DNA of 64,000 nucleotides from Pseudanabaena cinerea FACHB-1277 (lineage in GTDB: Bacteria; Cyanobacteriota; Cyanobacteriia; Pseudanabaenales; Pseudanabaenaceae). Shown piece by piece: positions 11,561-20,633 of the stretch. Location: the NCBI RefSeq assembly GCF_014696345.1, contig NZ_JACJPY010000001.1, positions 47,501 to 111,500 of the forward strand, read 5' to 3'. The notes under the pieces were generated by a model. The model was given only the letters and a program-made list of their open reading frames with translations, was not told the origin of the DNA and ran no database searches. Each line of letters starts with the position of its first letter. Positions within the stretch are counted from its first letter, which is position 1. A program made the translations under genes and the position numbers.

Positions 11561-12820
11561 CTATTCACCATCAGATTTCCAAGCGATCGCCTTGCTGATC
11601 TGCGGATCGGGTAACTTGCGCGTAATTACGGCGGCGGCAAGAACTAAAGCCGTTGATACCCAGAGACATCCCACTAAACCTGCAAACTGATAAACTAATC
11701 CCGATAACACCGTCCCTGCTAAGCGTCCGCCTGAATTTGCCATGTAATAGAAGCCAACATTTAGAGCAACTTTGTCATCGTCAGTGAAGGCGAGAACGAG
11801 ATAGGAATGTACCGATGAGTTAAAGGCAAAGACGACACCGAAAATTAGTAAGCCACTGATAATAACTAGATTAGGCGAGAGATTTAATTGTAGGGCGATC
11901 GCAATTAACACAGGAACAGCAATTAGGGAAGTTGTCCAAAATCGCACAGTTTGCGATCGCGGCGGTTGTCCAGAACCAAAGCGCTTGATCAATGTCGGTG
12001 CAAGGGATTGAATCAGACCATAGCCAATCACCCAACAGGCGAGAAATCCACCAACTTGATAAAACGACCAACCTAAAACACTTCGCAAAAATACAGGCAA
12101 TCCCACTACAAACCACACGTCTCTAGAGCCAAAGAGAAAGAATCTGGCTGCTGATAGAAGATTGATTTCGGGACTTTTAGAAAAGAGTTGCTTAAATTTG
12201 ACCTTGGCTTTGATTTTGCCCATTCCCTTGGGTAGGAATAAACCTGTGAACAAGAGCAGGAATAAACCTCCCGCCATAATCCATAGGGAATTAACAAATC
12301 CACATAATCCTAACAATGCACTACCAATAAAAAAGCCCACGCCTTTAAGTGCATTTTTAGAACCTGTGAGAATAGCAACCCATTTGAATAAAGCCGATTG
12401 AGCGTCTTGTGGTACGACAAGGCGAATTGCACTTTTGGTACTCATCTTCGTCAAGTCTTTAGCAATTCCTGAAAAAGCTTGGGCGATCATCACATAGAGA
12501 ACTGCTAACCACTGCGCCCATTCAGGATTGAGGAAAGATAACATTATCAGCGAGAATATCTGTAAACCAATCCCTGTATAAAGCGTAACTTTTAGTCCTA
12601 ATTGTGAGCCAATCCATCCGCCTAAAAAGTTGGTAACGACTCCAAAGACTTCATAGAATAGAAATAGCGAAGCAATTTGAATGGGGGTATAGCCAATATT
12701 GTTGAAATACAGCAATACCAATAGCCGCAATGCCCCATCAGTAATCGTAAACCCCCAATAGGTGAGGGTGACAAGCACATAGTTTTTGAAGTTCGCTTGG
12801 GATGCAGTTGAGGAGTTCAT
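11561..12820 (-). CDS. arsJ: ArsJ-type MFS exporter of 1-arseno-3-phosphoglycerate
   Basis: 419 residues with about 12 hydrophobic segments, as expected for a major facilitator family permease. The N-terminal stretch (NYVLVTLTYWGFTITDGALR, then YFNNIGYTPIQIASLF) matches the ArsJ family as I know it. The strongest argument is context: it lies 9 bp downstream of a GAPDH gene on the same strand, the known gapdh-arsJ pair. In that pathway GAPDH makes 1-arseno-3-phosphoglycerate from arsenate and ArsJ exports it, giving arsenate resistance. No arsR, arsC or acr3 is in the window. Confidence 0.88.
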   Translation of the reverse strand: MNSSTASQANFKNYVLVTLTYWGFTITDGALRLLVLLYFNNIGYTPIQIASLFLFYEVFGVVTNFLGGWIGSQLGLKVTLYTGIGLQIFSLIMLSFLNPEWAQWLAVLYVMIAQAFSGIAKDLTKMSTKSAIRLVVPQDAQSALFKWVAILTGSKNALKGVGFFIGSALLGLCGFVNSLWIMAGGLFLLLFTGLFLPKGMGKIKAKVKFKQLFSKSPEINLLSAARFFLFGSRDVWFVVGLPVFLRSVLGWSFYQVGGFLACWVIGYGLIQSLAPTLIKRFGSGQPPRSQTVRFWTTSLIAVPVLIAIALQLNLSPNLVIISGLLIFGVVFAFNSSVHSYLVLAFTDDDKVALNVGFYYMANSGGRLAGTVLSGLVYQFAGLVGCLWVSTALVLAAAVITRKLPDPQISKAIAWKSDGE

Positions 12821-12829
12821 AGTTTGTTT

Positions 12830-13837
12830 TTAAATCGACACAGCCACTTTTCTCGCCAATTCCGCCATGCGACAGGAATAGCCCCACTCGTTGTCATACC
12901 AAGCAAGAATCTTGACCTGAGTGCCATCGACAACCATTGTCGAAAGGGCATCAATAATGGACGATCGCGGATCATCTTTGTAATCAATAGAAACTAAGGG
13001 ACGTTCTTCATAACCTAAAATTCCGTTAAGCGCACCTTCAGAAGCAGCCTTTAATAATCCATTTACTTCGTCAATTGTGGTTTCTCTTTCTACTTCAAAC
13101 ACACAATCCGTAAGCGAAGCATTCAGTAAAGGCACACGCACGGCTAGTCCATTTAGCTTGCCCTTGAGTTCGGGATAGATCATGGCGATCGCGGTTGCCG
13201 ATCCTGTGGTGGTGGGAATTAGGGACAAAGCGGAAGCTCTGGCGCGACGTAGGTCTTTGTGCGGTGCATCAACGAGGGTTTGCGTATTCGTATTGTCATG
13301 AATCGTGGTAATCACACCATGCTTAATTCCTAAACCTTCATGGATAACTTTTACCACAGGCGCAAGACAGTTAGTAGTACAAGATGCCGCCGTGAGAATA
13401 TGATGCTGGGCGGGATCGTAAAGATGATCGTTAATACCCATGACAATATTTAGCGCTTCTTCCTTCACAGGAGCCGCAACGATGACTTTCTTTACGTCTT
13501 GGCTGAAATAGGGATTTAGGGTTTCGGGGGTGCGGAATTTGCCTGAACATTCCAATACGATATCAACGCCTAAGTCTTGCCAGTTGACCAATTCGGGCTT
13601 GGCATATTCGCTAAAACTGAGGGATTGCTGATCAATTTGGATGCGATCGCCTTCTAATCGCACATCCTGTTGCCAACGTCCATGTACCGAGTCAAACGTA
13701 AGTAAATGCGCGGCAGCTTCTGCGCCACCCTTGATTTCATTAATATGCACAAATTCTAATTCGGGAAAGCCCCAAGCAGCACGCAGCACCAATCTGCCAA
13801 TTCTGCCAAAGCCATTAATACCAACGCGCACAGCCAT
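12830..13837 (-). CDS. ArsJ-associated glyceraldehyde-3-phosphate dehydrogenase
   Basis: 335 residues, the normal GAPDH length. The NAD-binding start [12 protein letters not shown] is present. The active-site segment [10 protein letters not shown] places the catalytic Cys at residue 153, with a His in 'TTIHDNTN' about 24 residues later, and 'WYDNEWGYS' near the C-terminus. It resembles the standard enzyme, but its tight linkage to arsJ (9-bp gap, same strand) says its job is probably to arsenylate glyceraldehyde-3-phosphate for export. Central-metabolism gap genes would be elsewhere in the genome. The upstream inverted repeat suggests its own regulation. Confidence 0.92.
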   Translation of the reverse strand: MAVRVGINGFGRIGRLVLRAAWGFPELEFVHINEIKGGAEAAAHLLTFDSVHGRWQQDVRLEGDRIQIDQQSLSFSEYAKPELVNWQDLGVDIVLECSGKFRTPETLNPYFSQDVKKVIVAAPVKEEALNIVMGINDHLYDPAQHHILTAASCTTNCLAPVVKVIHEGLGIKHGVITTIHDNTNTQTLVDAPHKDLRRARASALSLIPTTTGSATAIAMIYPELKGKLNGLAVRVPLLNASLTDCVFEVERETTIDEVNGLLKAASEGALNGILGYEERPLVSIDYKDDPRSSIIDALSTMVVDGTQVKILAWYDNEWGYSCRMAELARKVAVSI

Positions 13838-13854
13838 AGATTATCTAAAGGTTA

Positions 13855-13902
13855 AGTATATTTTAAATATTGATTAAGACAAATATTTATGATAATCAAT
13901 AT
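13855..13902 (-). promoter_or_regulatory. Candidate promoter and operator of the gapdh-arsJ operon
   Basis: On the minus strand TTGTCT (13877-13882) and TATACT (13855-13860) are separated by 16 nt, a good sigma-70-like pair ending 18 nt before the start codon. A perfect 10-bp inverted repeat, ATATTGATTA (13867-13876) and TAATCAATAT (13893-13902), surrounds the -35 box, with an AAATATTT palindrome in its spacer. Such dyads containing TTGAT/ATCAA are plausible binding sites for an ArsR/SmtB-type repressor acting in trans. The repressor identity is inference. Confidence 0.6.
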
Positions 13903-14124
13903 ATCTATCTTGGCTGTATTTGGGGGAGTCTGTCAACCCAAAAGTATGACAGCGATATATGACAGTCATTGCCGATCAAACAAATCCAAAAGAAGAAACA
14001 GAAATCTAGGTATAGCTGCAATACTAAAATAGTGAAGTTTTTTTGCTAAAGGGTTAATCGCGATAAAATGATAGACTGTGCATAATAGCCCCATCAATCT
14101 TCAGCTTGCGCCAACGCAAAAGGC

Positions 14125-16050
14125 ATGATGCCCCATCCTATCTACTTAACGAAATCCGATCTCAAAACTGCTCGCAGTTGCTCCACCAAGCTGTATTACA
14201 AAAAGTTGGGATATCCTGCGGGCGATCGCGTTGATGGTTACACCAGAATTTTGGCTGACGGCAACTTCATTATCCATAAAATTGCTCATCTCTTTTACCC
14301 AGAAGGCATTTATATTGACGCACACCTCAATTCTGAAGAATCATTAATTGCCTCCGCCCAAACTACACTCAACTATCTACAACAGGAAAATGTGGTTTTA
14401 TTTGAGCCAGTACTTTATGCAGACCATAAATTGGCAAGGGCAGATATCTTAGTTAAACAAGGCGATCGCCTTGAAATTATTGAAGTACGATCAAAACTAT
14501 TTGATAGCAAAGCCCATCAAGATTTGATCAATTATCGTAATTCATCGCTATTTCGCAATAAAAGAACGGGCAAGGTAGGGGGCGAATGGAGAAGCATTAT
14601 CGAAGATGTTGCCTATCAGGTGGGAATTCTCCAAGAGATGTTGAACTTGCATCTTCCTGAGCAAACATTTACAATCCATCCTTACTTATTAGCGCCCGAT
14701 CGCCACAAAACCACCAATATTGATCACCTCGCTTCCTATTTTCAAATTCAACGTACTATCAATCATCGCAACTCCCTTTCCAAATTTAATGGTGCGATAG
14801 TTAACTTCACTGGTGACATTCAAGAGATTCGTAATGATCAGTTTTTGACAAAGGTGGATATTGATACAGAAGTGCAAGAACTAGTTGCAGGAACAATTGC
14901 AGAAGCACAAAAATATATTTCTTATCTCATGGAGCAGTCGCCAGAAATATTCGCACCCATCAGCAAAAAATGTAAGGGTTGCGAATATCGTGCCAGCGAT
15001 CGTGATGATCGGGACGGATTTCGCGAATGTTGGGGCAAATTGGCTGATGAAGAGTTTCATATTCTCGATCTCTATCAAATGGGACGCATTGGCGGCAATG
15101 ACACACCTCTAGTCAATGAACTAATCAAGCAGCAAAAGGTGAGTATGTTTGATGTTCCCTTAGAAGAACTAAATGACTATACCTATAGCTATCGGCAACT
15201 GATTCAGATCGAATACACCCAAAAAAATCACGAATGGATTTCTGAACATCTACCCAAAATCGTTAAACAAATTGAATATCCCCTGCATTTTATCGATTTT
15301 GAAACCTCACGCATGGCAATTCCATACCGCGCAGGAATGCAGCCCTATGAGCAGGTGGCTTTTCAATGGAGTTGCCACACACTCACAGCCCCTGATGCCA
15401 TGCCAGTTCAATCTCAATGGCTTAATCTTGATCATACTTTCCCAAACTTCCAATTTGCCGAATCGCTAATGGCTCATCTTGAAAGCTTTGGCACAAATGA
15501 TGGCACGATTATGACATGGGCAACCCATGAAAATAGCGTTTTGCGAGATATCTATTATCAAATGCAAAATTATGATTACCAAAATCCACAATTACAATCA
15601 TGGTTGGCGAATACAGCGAAGTTGGGCAATCGCGGGCGATCGCGCTTAGTCGACATGAACGATCTGACCCTCAAACATTACTTCCATCCTTTAATGAAGG
15701 GGCGAACTTCTCTCAAATGCGTATTACCCGCGATCTGGAAGACTAATAACTATTTGCATTCCATTCCTTGGTTTCAAGAATACTATCAAGAAGTTGATGG
15801 ACAAATTCTCAATCCCTACGATGTTCTACCTAAGTTACAGATTGGGGAATATGTCCATGTGGTCAATGAGGGGGCAGGGGCAATGCTAGCTTACCAAGAT
15901 CTAATGTATGGTGAATCGCGGCGATCGCCTCAAACTCTAGAGAACCATTCACAGCGATCGCAATGGCAAGAACTGCTCTATCAGTATTGTCGTCTCGACA
16001 CTATGGCAATGGTGATCATCTGGACACATTGGCGCAAACTGACTGCATAA
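14125..16050 (+). CDS. DUF2779 protein: RecB-like Fe-S nuclease domain plus DEDD exonuclease-like domain
   Basis: 641 residues. Residues 1-305 look like a RecB/Cas4-type PD-(D/E)XK nuclease: 'ARADILV...EIIEVRSK' gives the Asp and Glu of the core. One N-terminal Cys (19) plus three later ones (283, 286, 302 in KCKGCEYR...ECWG) form the spacing of an Fe-S cluster as in Cas4/AddB. From about residue 385 a DUF2779 domain begins with LHFIDFET, a DxE exonuclease-like motif, and ends with 'YQYCRLDTMAMV', which could provide the last Asp of a DEDD set. Proteins of this type are annotated as putative nucleases with unknown biology. No cas genes are nearby. Confidence 0.75.
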   Translation: MMPHPIYLTKSDLKTARSCSTKLYYKKLGYPAGDRVDGYTRILADGNFIIHKIAHLFYPEGIYIDAHLNSEESLIASAQTTLNYLQQENVVLFEPVLYADHKLARADILVKQGDRLEIIEVRSKLFDSKAHQDLINYRNSSLFRNKRTGKVGGEWRSIIEDVAYQVGILQEMLNLHLPEQTFTIHPYLLAPDRHKTTNIDHLASYFQIQRTINHRNSLSKFNGAIVNFTGDIQEIRNDQFLTKVDIDTEVQELVAGTIAEAQKYISYLMEQSPEIFAPISKKCKGCEYRASDRDDRDGFRECWGKLADEEFHILDLYQMGRIGGNDTPLVNELIKQQKVSMFDVPLEELNDYTYSYRQLIQIEYTQKNHEWISEHLPKIVKQIEYPLHFIDFETSRMAIPYRAGMQPYEQVAFQWSCHTLTAPDAMPVQSQWLNLDHTFPNFQFAESLMAHLESFGTNDGTIMTWATHENSVLRDIYYQMQNYDYQNPQLQSWLANTAKLGNRGRSRLVDMNDLTLKHYFHPLMKGRTSLKCVLPAIWKTNNYLHSIPWFQEYYQEVDGQILNPYDVLPKLQIGEYVHVVNEGAGAMLAYQDLMYGESRRSPQTLENHSQRSQWQELLYQYCRLDTMAMVIIWTHWRKLTA

Positions 16051-16078
16051 ATACTGACTGCATATTAAACCTAAAACC

Positions 16079-16117
16079 AGAGATTGTTCCGCCCGCGTAG
16101 CGGGCGGAACAATCTCT
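16079..16117. terminator. Long perfect hairpin downstream of the DUF2779 gene
   Basis: An 18-bp perfect stem (16079-16096 with 16100-16117) with a 3-nt loop and a very GC-rich centre. It lies just after the stop codon. There is no clear T-run, so it may stabilise the mRNA or act as a terminator for either side. Confidence 0.7.
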
Positions 16118-16179
16118 TCAGTTTTGAGTTTATTTATGCCTAGCTACTTAAAATAGGAGTAATTCACAAAGGCTAGAGT

Positions 16180-16497
16180 CTACGGCCATGATGGTTCACC
16201 ATCTATTCTCGTGGAAACTAAGCGCAATTCGGGGGGGATGGCATCGGTTGAGTCATCAAATTCTAAAAGCGTTTCTCTTGTTGGCAAATACCCAGACTCA
16301 GCGAATGAAATCAGCATTCGCTGTAAGGCAATCCAGACCTCAGATTCATATTCCCAATCATAACGAGAGTTTGCTCGACCCGCAATCGATCGCAGCGCCC
16401 AAAAGTAACTATTACGCACGATTGCACCCTGTTTGTTGTATTTGGGTACATCCTCACGATGGATAAATAAAACTTCGTTATCAATTTTGACGCGCAT
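16180..16497 (-). CDS. Hypothetical protein, about 105 residues
   Basis: I do not recognise the family. The sequence has mixed hydrophobic and charged composition with no membrane segment or signal. It has an ordered start (MRVKIDNEVLFI) and an acidic, Trp- and Tyr-containing middle (RYDWEYESEVWIALQRML), which looks like a real globular protein. It is convergent with the DUF2779 gene and separated from it by a hairpin. The opposite-strand open frame here (16188-16466) is judged a shadow. Confidence 0.6.
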   Translation of the reverse strand: MRVKIDNEVLFIHREDVPKYNKQGAIVRNSYFWALRSIAGRANSRYDWEYESEVWIALQRMLISFAESGYLPTRETLLEFDDSTDAIPPELRLVSTRIDGEPSWP

Positions 16498-16924
16498 GAT
16501 GGCAATAGAATTTGATTTCTGAGCTAAATTCCCCTGCCCTCCAAAAGGGCAATTGTAGGAGTTGTTTGGAAATATTCATACATATTCATAGATATAGCGC
16601 TTTTCGCTGACTTAAAATCCGAAATTTCTTTAAAAGCGGCACTCCGTAATACTTTCAAGAATATTATTAGGCTTTGAGTAGGCGCAAAGCGTTGTAATGC
16701 AATAAATAGTAGTAAATGTTACCTCTAAATTAGGTATTATTATTTACTTACAGCAATTGCCGAGCAAACAATCCATAAGAAAATTTCTGAGCATCGCCGC
16801 GAAGCGCCGTTTTCAAAAATCACCTTAGTCTGGGTTTGAGCGCCAAACGCTGTAACAATAATTGTGGTCAAGGCAAATTGATAGCCTTCCCGCTTTCTTG
16901 GCTCACCATGCGTCTCCCTATGCA
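16498..16924. other. Intergenic region with no recognised feature
   Basis: About 430 bp between divergent genes. A plus-strand open frame continues upstream of 16925 to 16862, but its sequence lacks similarity to the REC family and is not used. No tRNA or clear promoter was seen. Confidence 0.5.
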
Positions 16925-17956
16925 ATGAACGACGATATCCGCGATCGCGAACAGCTAACACCCGCTAAAACTCCAGAGATACCTAAAGAGGCTGCTCAGT
17001 CTCCTCTAGTTTTGGTCGTAGACGATGATATGTTTATGCGAAAAATCTTAGTGAGATATCTAGAGCGCGATAACTATAGGGTCGTTGAGGCTGCGGATGG
17101 CATGGAAGCCCTCGAAGTATACAGCAAGAATTTACCCGATATGATCTTGCTAGATGCAATGATGCCAATCATGGACGGATTTGAATGCTGTGAAAGGTTG
17201 CATCAATTACCTCACGGCGATCATATACCCATTTTAATAATTACGGCTTTAGATGATCGTGAATCTGTCGACCACGCCTACGATGTTGGCGCATCAGACT
17301 ATGTAACTAAGCCAATCCATTGGGCTGTACTGCGCCAAAGGGTTCGCCGCCTCCTAGAGCAAGCAAATCTAAGGCAGCAACTAGAGGCCGCCAACCGACA
17401 GTTAGAGGTCTTGGTGCAAGAGTTACATCGTCTTGTGTCTATTGATGGACTCACCCAAGTATCCAGCCGCCGTTGCTTTGATGAATATATTGAACAGGAA
17501 TGTCGGCGATCGCTAAGGGAACAGCAGCCGATCTCATTGATCTTGTGTGATATTGACTTTTTTAAAAATTACAACGACAACTACGGACATCAAGCAGGAG
17601 ATGAATGTTTAAAGCAAGTTGCACAGACTATTAGCCAAGCCACCAATCGTTCGGCGGACATGGTGGCTCGCTATGGTGGTGAAGAATTTGCGATCGTCTT
17701 ACCCAATACCGATACAAAGGGGAGCATCAATGTGGCAATTCGAGTCAATCAGTTGGTACAGTCTTTGGCACTTCCCCATGCCTATTCTGCGGTTGCTCCT
17801 AATATCACCATTAGCTGCGGAGTCGCCACGATCTTGCCTACAGAAACCATCCAAGCCACAGATTTGATCAAAGCGGCAGACCTTGCACTGTACAATGCCA
17901 AAGCGAATGGGCGCAACTGCGTCAAGTTTAATGAGCAAACCCAGGTCGAAACTTAA
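16925..17956 (+). CDS. Response regulator with GGDEF domain (PleD-like diguanylate cyclase)
   Basis: About 343 residues from the ATG at 16925; an upstream in-frame ATG at 16862 would add 21 atypical residues. Residues about 30-145 form a REC domain: VLVVDDD, phospho-acceptor Asp in MILLDAMMPIMDG, and the Lys in 'DYVTKPI'. A short coiled linker (about 150-185) leads to a GGDEF domain with the active-site motif YGGEEFAIVLP. An RSAD motif five residues upstream of GGEEF matches the RxxD product-inhibition site. It should make cyclic di-GMP on phosphorylation. No cognate kinase is adjacent. Confidence 0.93.
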   Translation: MNDDIRDREQLTPAKTPEIPKEAAQSPLVLVVDDDMFMRKILVRYLERDNYRVVEAADGMEALEVYSKNLPDMILLDAMMPIMDGFECCERLHQLPHGDHIPILIITALDDRESVDHAYDVGASDYVTKPIHWAVLRQRVRRLLEQANLRQQLEAANRQLEVLVQELHRLVSIDGLTQVSSRRCFDEYIEQECRRSLREQQPISLILCDIDFFKNYNDNYGHQAGDECLKQVAQTISQATNRSADMVARYGGEEFAIVLPNTDTKGSINVAIRVNQLVQSLALPHAYSAVAPNITISCGVATILPTETIQATDLIKAADLALYNAKANGRNCVKFNEQTQVET

Positions 17957-18058
17957 AAATACGAAAATGTACAGTTTCTGCTTGCGTACAGATCATGCTA
18001 AGTTGACCACTATGCTTTAACCCAATTCACAAATCATTTATAAATCCTTTACAATTCT

Positions 18059-18673
18059 ATGGAATGGCATATTACAGACGCGCAAAGCTTAGCGATTATT
18101 GATCAGGAGTTTGGTGAGCATTCATTTTCTCCTGCGGAGTATGAAATTGTGCGTCAGGTAATCTATGTAACTGCGGATTTTGATTACAAACATTTAGTGA
18201 GATTTTCAGAACAGGCTTTACAGGCAGGAGCCACCGCCCTTGCCACTCGTGCCACAATCATTGTGGATACACCTACTGTGCAGGCGGCGATTTTTGCCCA
18301 GATTTGCGATACTTTTGCGAATCCCATTTATTGTGGGGTGGAAGCGATCACACGTCCTCAAAAGGGTAAAACCCAAGCCGCTTGGGGGATTGAGACCCTA
18401 GCCAAACGCTATCCCGAAGCGATTTTTGTGATTGGTGAATCGCAACCAGCCCTAGCAACCCTAGTGGATTTAATTGAGAATGGTGATGCCAGACCCGCCC
18501 TAGTCATTGGCACACCTACGGGGTTTGTGGACATTGATGTATTGAAGTCGCGGTTAAATGATGCGTTAATTCCAAATATTCGGGTGGATGGGCGCAAGGG
18601 GAGTGCGATCGCGGCGGCAGCGATTTTTAACTCCCTAGTGCGGCTGTCATGGCAAGCCTATGGCAGTCAATAA
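18059..18673 (+). CDS. cobH: Precorrin-8X methylmutase (cobalamin biosynthesis)
   Basis: 204 residues, close to the family length of about 210. Sequence features of CobH/CbiC are visible: AEYEIVRQVIYVTADFDY at the N-terminus, ATIIVDTPTVQAAI, a glycine-rich 'VIGTPTGFVDID' and a C-terminal 'GRKGSAIAAAAIFNSL'. The enzyme moves a methyl group from C-11 to C-12 of the corrin ring to give hydrogenobyrinate or cobyrinate. It is not in an operon with other cob genes here, although cbiB lies at 56 kb. Confidence 0.93.
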   Translation: MEWHITDAQSLAIIDQEFGEHSFSPAEYEIVRQVIYVTADFDYKHLVRFSEQALQAGATALATRATIIVDTPTVQAAIFAQICDTFANPIYCGVEAITRPQKGKTQAAWGIETLAKRYPEAIFVIGESQPALATLVDLIENGDARPALVIGTPTGFVDIDVLKSRLNDALIPNIRVDGRKGSAIAAAAIFNSLVRLSWQAYGSQ

Positions 18674-18811
18674 TGGTTGAAAGCATTGTCAGACAAGATG
18701 TCTGACCCACAAGCAAAGAATTTCTGTGGAATGGGCATCTCGCCCGTTGATTATTAAAGCTTGTTAGCAAGTTGTTAATAACTTGTTGGTAAATTGTTAG
18801 TAAATCAGGTT

Positions 18812-19672
18812 TTAAGACCAAATAATTCCTGTTAAATTTGTCTCATTGGTGATCATGCCTTCGGTAAAGGCATCGGCAAGCTTGGACTTGTTTAAGTTCG
18901 CCTTATAAAAATTGACGCGGCTGAGATCGGAACCCTGTAAATTTGCGCCAGTAAGATCGGCTTCGCTGAGGTCAGCATCACAGAGACTAGCGCCATAGAG
19001 GCTGGCATAGGAGAGATCTACTTCCAATAGCATCGCCCTATTTAGATTTGCACCATTGAGACTAGCGCGACTGAGATCGGCACGATGCAGAATACTTTCG
19101 ATCAAGGTTGCGCCAAATAATCTTGCATCCCGCAAAATCGCTTCACTAAGATCAGCGCGATTTAGTTTTGTTTTGCCCATGTTCGCGCCTGTGAGTTTAG
19201 CGCGGGGCAGTTTTGCCTTATTTAAAATTGCGCCGTATAGATTTACTCCATAGAGCATCGCGTCACTCAGATTTGCCTCGCTGAGATCCGCCTCCCCCAA
19301 GTCTGCCCCACTAAAATTTGCACCCACGAGGGTAGATCGATAAAGCTTTGCCCCATTGAGATCAGCGCCATTGAGTTTTGCCCTACTCAAATTTGCGCCA
19401 TAAAAACTAGATTCATTGAGATTGGCTCCACTCAGATTAGCGTCACTCAAGTCAATTCCATTCATATCACTTTTGCTAAGATTAATTCCCGCAAAATTCC
19501 GCCGACCTGCATGGTAACTATTAATTACTTCATTGACTTCCATTTTATTTTTAACAGATAAATCGTAATTACAGGGGGATAAATTTAATCGAGTTACGAA
19601 AAAGACTAAATTAAATATAAGCAAATACAGCAATTCGCTAACCCTAGAGTTAGTAAACTGCTGCATTACCAA
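18812..19672 (-). CDS. Pentapeptide-repeat protein
   Basis: Up to 286 residues. From about residue 57 nearly the whole sequence is A(N/D)LXX repeats, giving a right-handed quadrilateral beta-helix of roughly 40 pentapeptides. The listed start includes a hydrophobic stretch (residues about 12-30). A second ATG at 19543 (residue 44, MEVNEVINSYHAGRRNF) resembles the usual start of cyanobacterial pentapeptide proteins, so the mature product may be 243 residues. Neither start has a clear ribosome binding site. Function in this family is mostly unknown. Confidence 0.85.
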   Translation of the reverse strand: MVMQQFTNSRVSELLYLLIFNLVFFVTRLNLSPCNYDLSVKNKMEVNEVINSYHAGRRNFAGINLSKSDMNGIDLSDANLSGANLNESSFYGANLSRAKLNGADLNGAKLYRSTLVGANFSGADLGEADLSEANLSDAMLYGVNLYGAILNKAKLPRAKLTGANMGKTKLNRADLSEAILRDARLFGATLIESILHRADLSRASLNGANLNRAMLLEVDLSYASLYGASLCDADLSEADLTGANLQGSDLSRVNFYKANLNKSKLADAFTEGMITNETNLTGIIWS

Positions 19673-19725
19673 GTTGCCAATCAGTGAATTTTACCAAGAT
19701 TAATCATTGATTAATCATTAATAAC

Positions 19726-20136
19726 TTATCGATAGATACCATTATTAAAGCGATCGTCTCCTTCATTGAAGATAGATTCTAATTCTGTAACAGTAAAGTT
19801 GTCAAAGTTAGCTAGGAGAGTTTCTTTTTGGCGATCACTCAATCCAGGAATGTCTAGTACATCTTCGACTTTCTTGTAAGGAGCATTCTGAATAATCTTT
19901 CTTGCCAATGTGGGGTATAAACCTGGATACATTTGAAATGCACGGACATTGGTATTATTTAAATCAATTTTTTTGCCAAATTCAACACCTAACTTTGCAT
20001 CGGCTCTATTCTGCCTTTCAATAGCGATTAAATATGGTGTGTTAACGTTAAGAATGGATGCATTCGCAGTCGAAGGCATTCCCAAACAGCTAAACATTAG
20101 GCTAATCGTTATAAACAAACATACTAATTGTTTCAT
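19726..20136 (-). CDS. psbU: Photosystem II extrinsic 12 kDa protein PsbU
   Basis: 136 residues. A signal peptide (about residues 1-27, ending at a SANASI-like site) sends it to the thylakoid lumen. The mature part shows two helix-hairpin-helix-like segments: 'FQMYPGLYPTLARKIIQNAPYK' and 'VLDIPGLSDRQKETLLANFDNF', characteristic of PsbU. It binds the lumenal face of photosystem II with PsbO and PsbV and stabilises the oxygen-evolving Mn cluster. Confidence 0.95.
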   Translation of the reverse strand: MKQLVCLFITISLMFSCLGMPSTANASILNVNTPYLIAIERQNRADAKLGVEFGKKIDLNNTNVRAFQMYPGLYPTLARKIIQNAPYKKVEDVLDIPGLSDRQKETLLANFDNFTVTELESIFNEGDDRFNNGIYR

Positions 20137-20250
20137 GATTTTTTACTTCTTAGGGGAAATAGATGGTCTCTAAAAACAATGCTTGGAATTTTAGCATCTG
20201 TCAAGAAAAAACGTCAATACATTCCTCTGCGTAAGGACTAAAAGCAGTTA

Positions 20251-20273
20251 TTTAGAGTGATTTATACTCTAAA
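20251..20273 (-). terminator. Weak hairpin between gvpG and psbU
   Basis: TTTAGAGT (20251-20258) pairs with ACTCTAAA (20266-20273) just downstream of the gvpG stop. The second arm is part of a short direct repeat (TATACTCTAAAT twice). It could terminate gvpG transcription. Confidence 0.45.
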
Positions 20274-20288
20274 TTATACTCTAAATTA

Positions 20289-20513
20289 TTATCCTTGTTC
20301 GTTTAACTCAACTTCCATAGCTTCGAGAATCTCTTGTTCTTGGATAACAAAATCTTCTTCGCTAATATCACCCAAATCGAACTTTAATTGTAAAGTAGTA
20401 AGACGTTTTTGAAGATTTTCCTTTTGTTCTAATTCTGTGGTCGCTCGCTCTTCGATCTGTTCTGCAATCCAGAGCAGTCCATCAAGAGGTGAGGTAAGTA
20501 ATTGCCATAACAT
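20289..20513 (-). CDS. gvpG: Gas vesicle protein GvpG
   Basis: 74 residues, the typical GvpG size. The start MLWQLLTSPLDGLLWIAEQI, followed by a charged helical stretch (EERATTELEQKENLQKRL) and an acidic C-terminal part with 'GDISEEDFVIQEQEI', fits the family well. GvpG is an accessory protein in gas vesicle assembly and usually sits beside gvpF, gvpL or gvpJ. No other gvp gene is in the window, so this copy is isolated. Confidence 0.85.
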   Translation of the reverse strand: MLWQLLTSPLDGLLWIAEQIEERATTELEQKENLQKRLTTLQLKFDLGDISEEDFVIQEQEILEAMEVELNEQG

Positions 20514-20529
20514 ATAAAATTTTCCTTTT

Positions 20530-20580
20530 GATTTGTGATTACTTGATTTGTGATTACTTGGTTTGTGATTACTTGGTTTG
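20530..20580. repeat. 15-bp tandem repeat, three copies, between gvpG and pyrD
   Basis: The unit G(A/G)TTTGTGATTACTT is repeated at 20530, 20545 and 20560, followed by a partial copy. It lies in the divergent promoter region of gvpG and pyrD. Confidence 0.85.
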
Positions 20581-20633
20581 AAAAAGATAAAATGGCTTAG
20601 CTACTTTACAATTTTTAAACCTTCTTCAAACTA

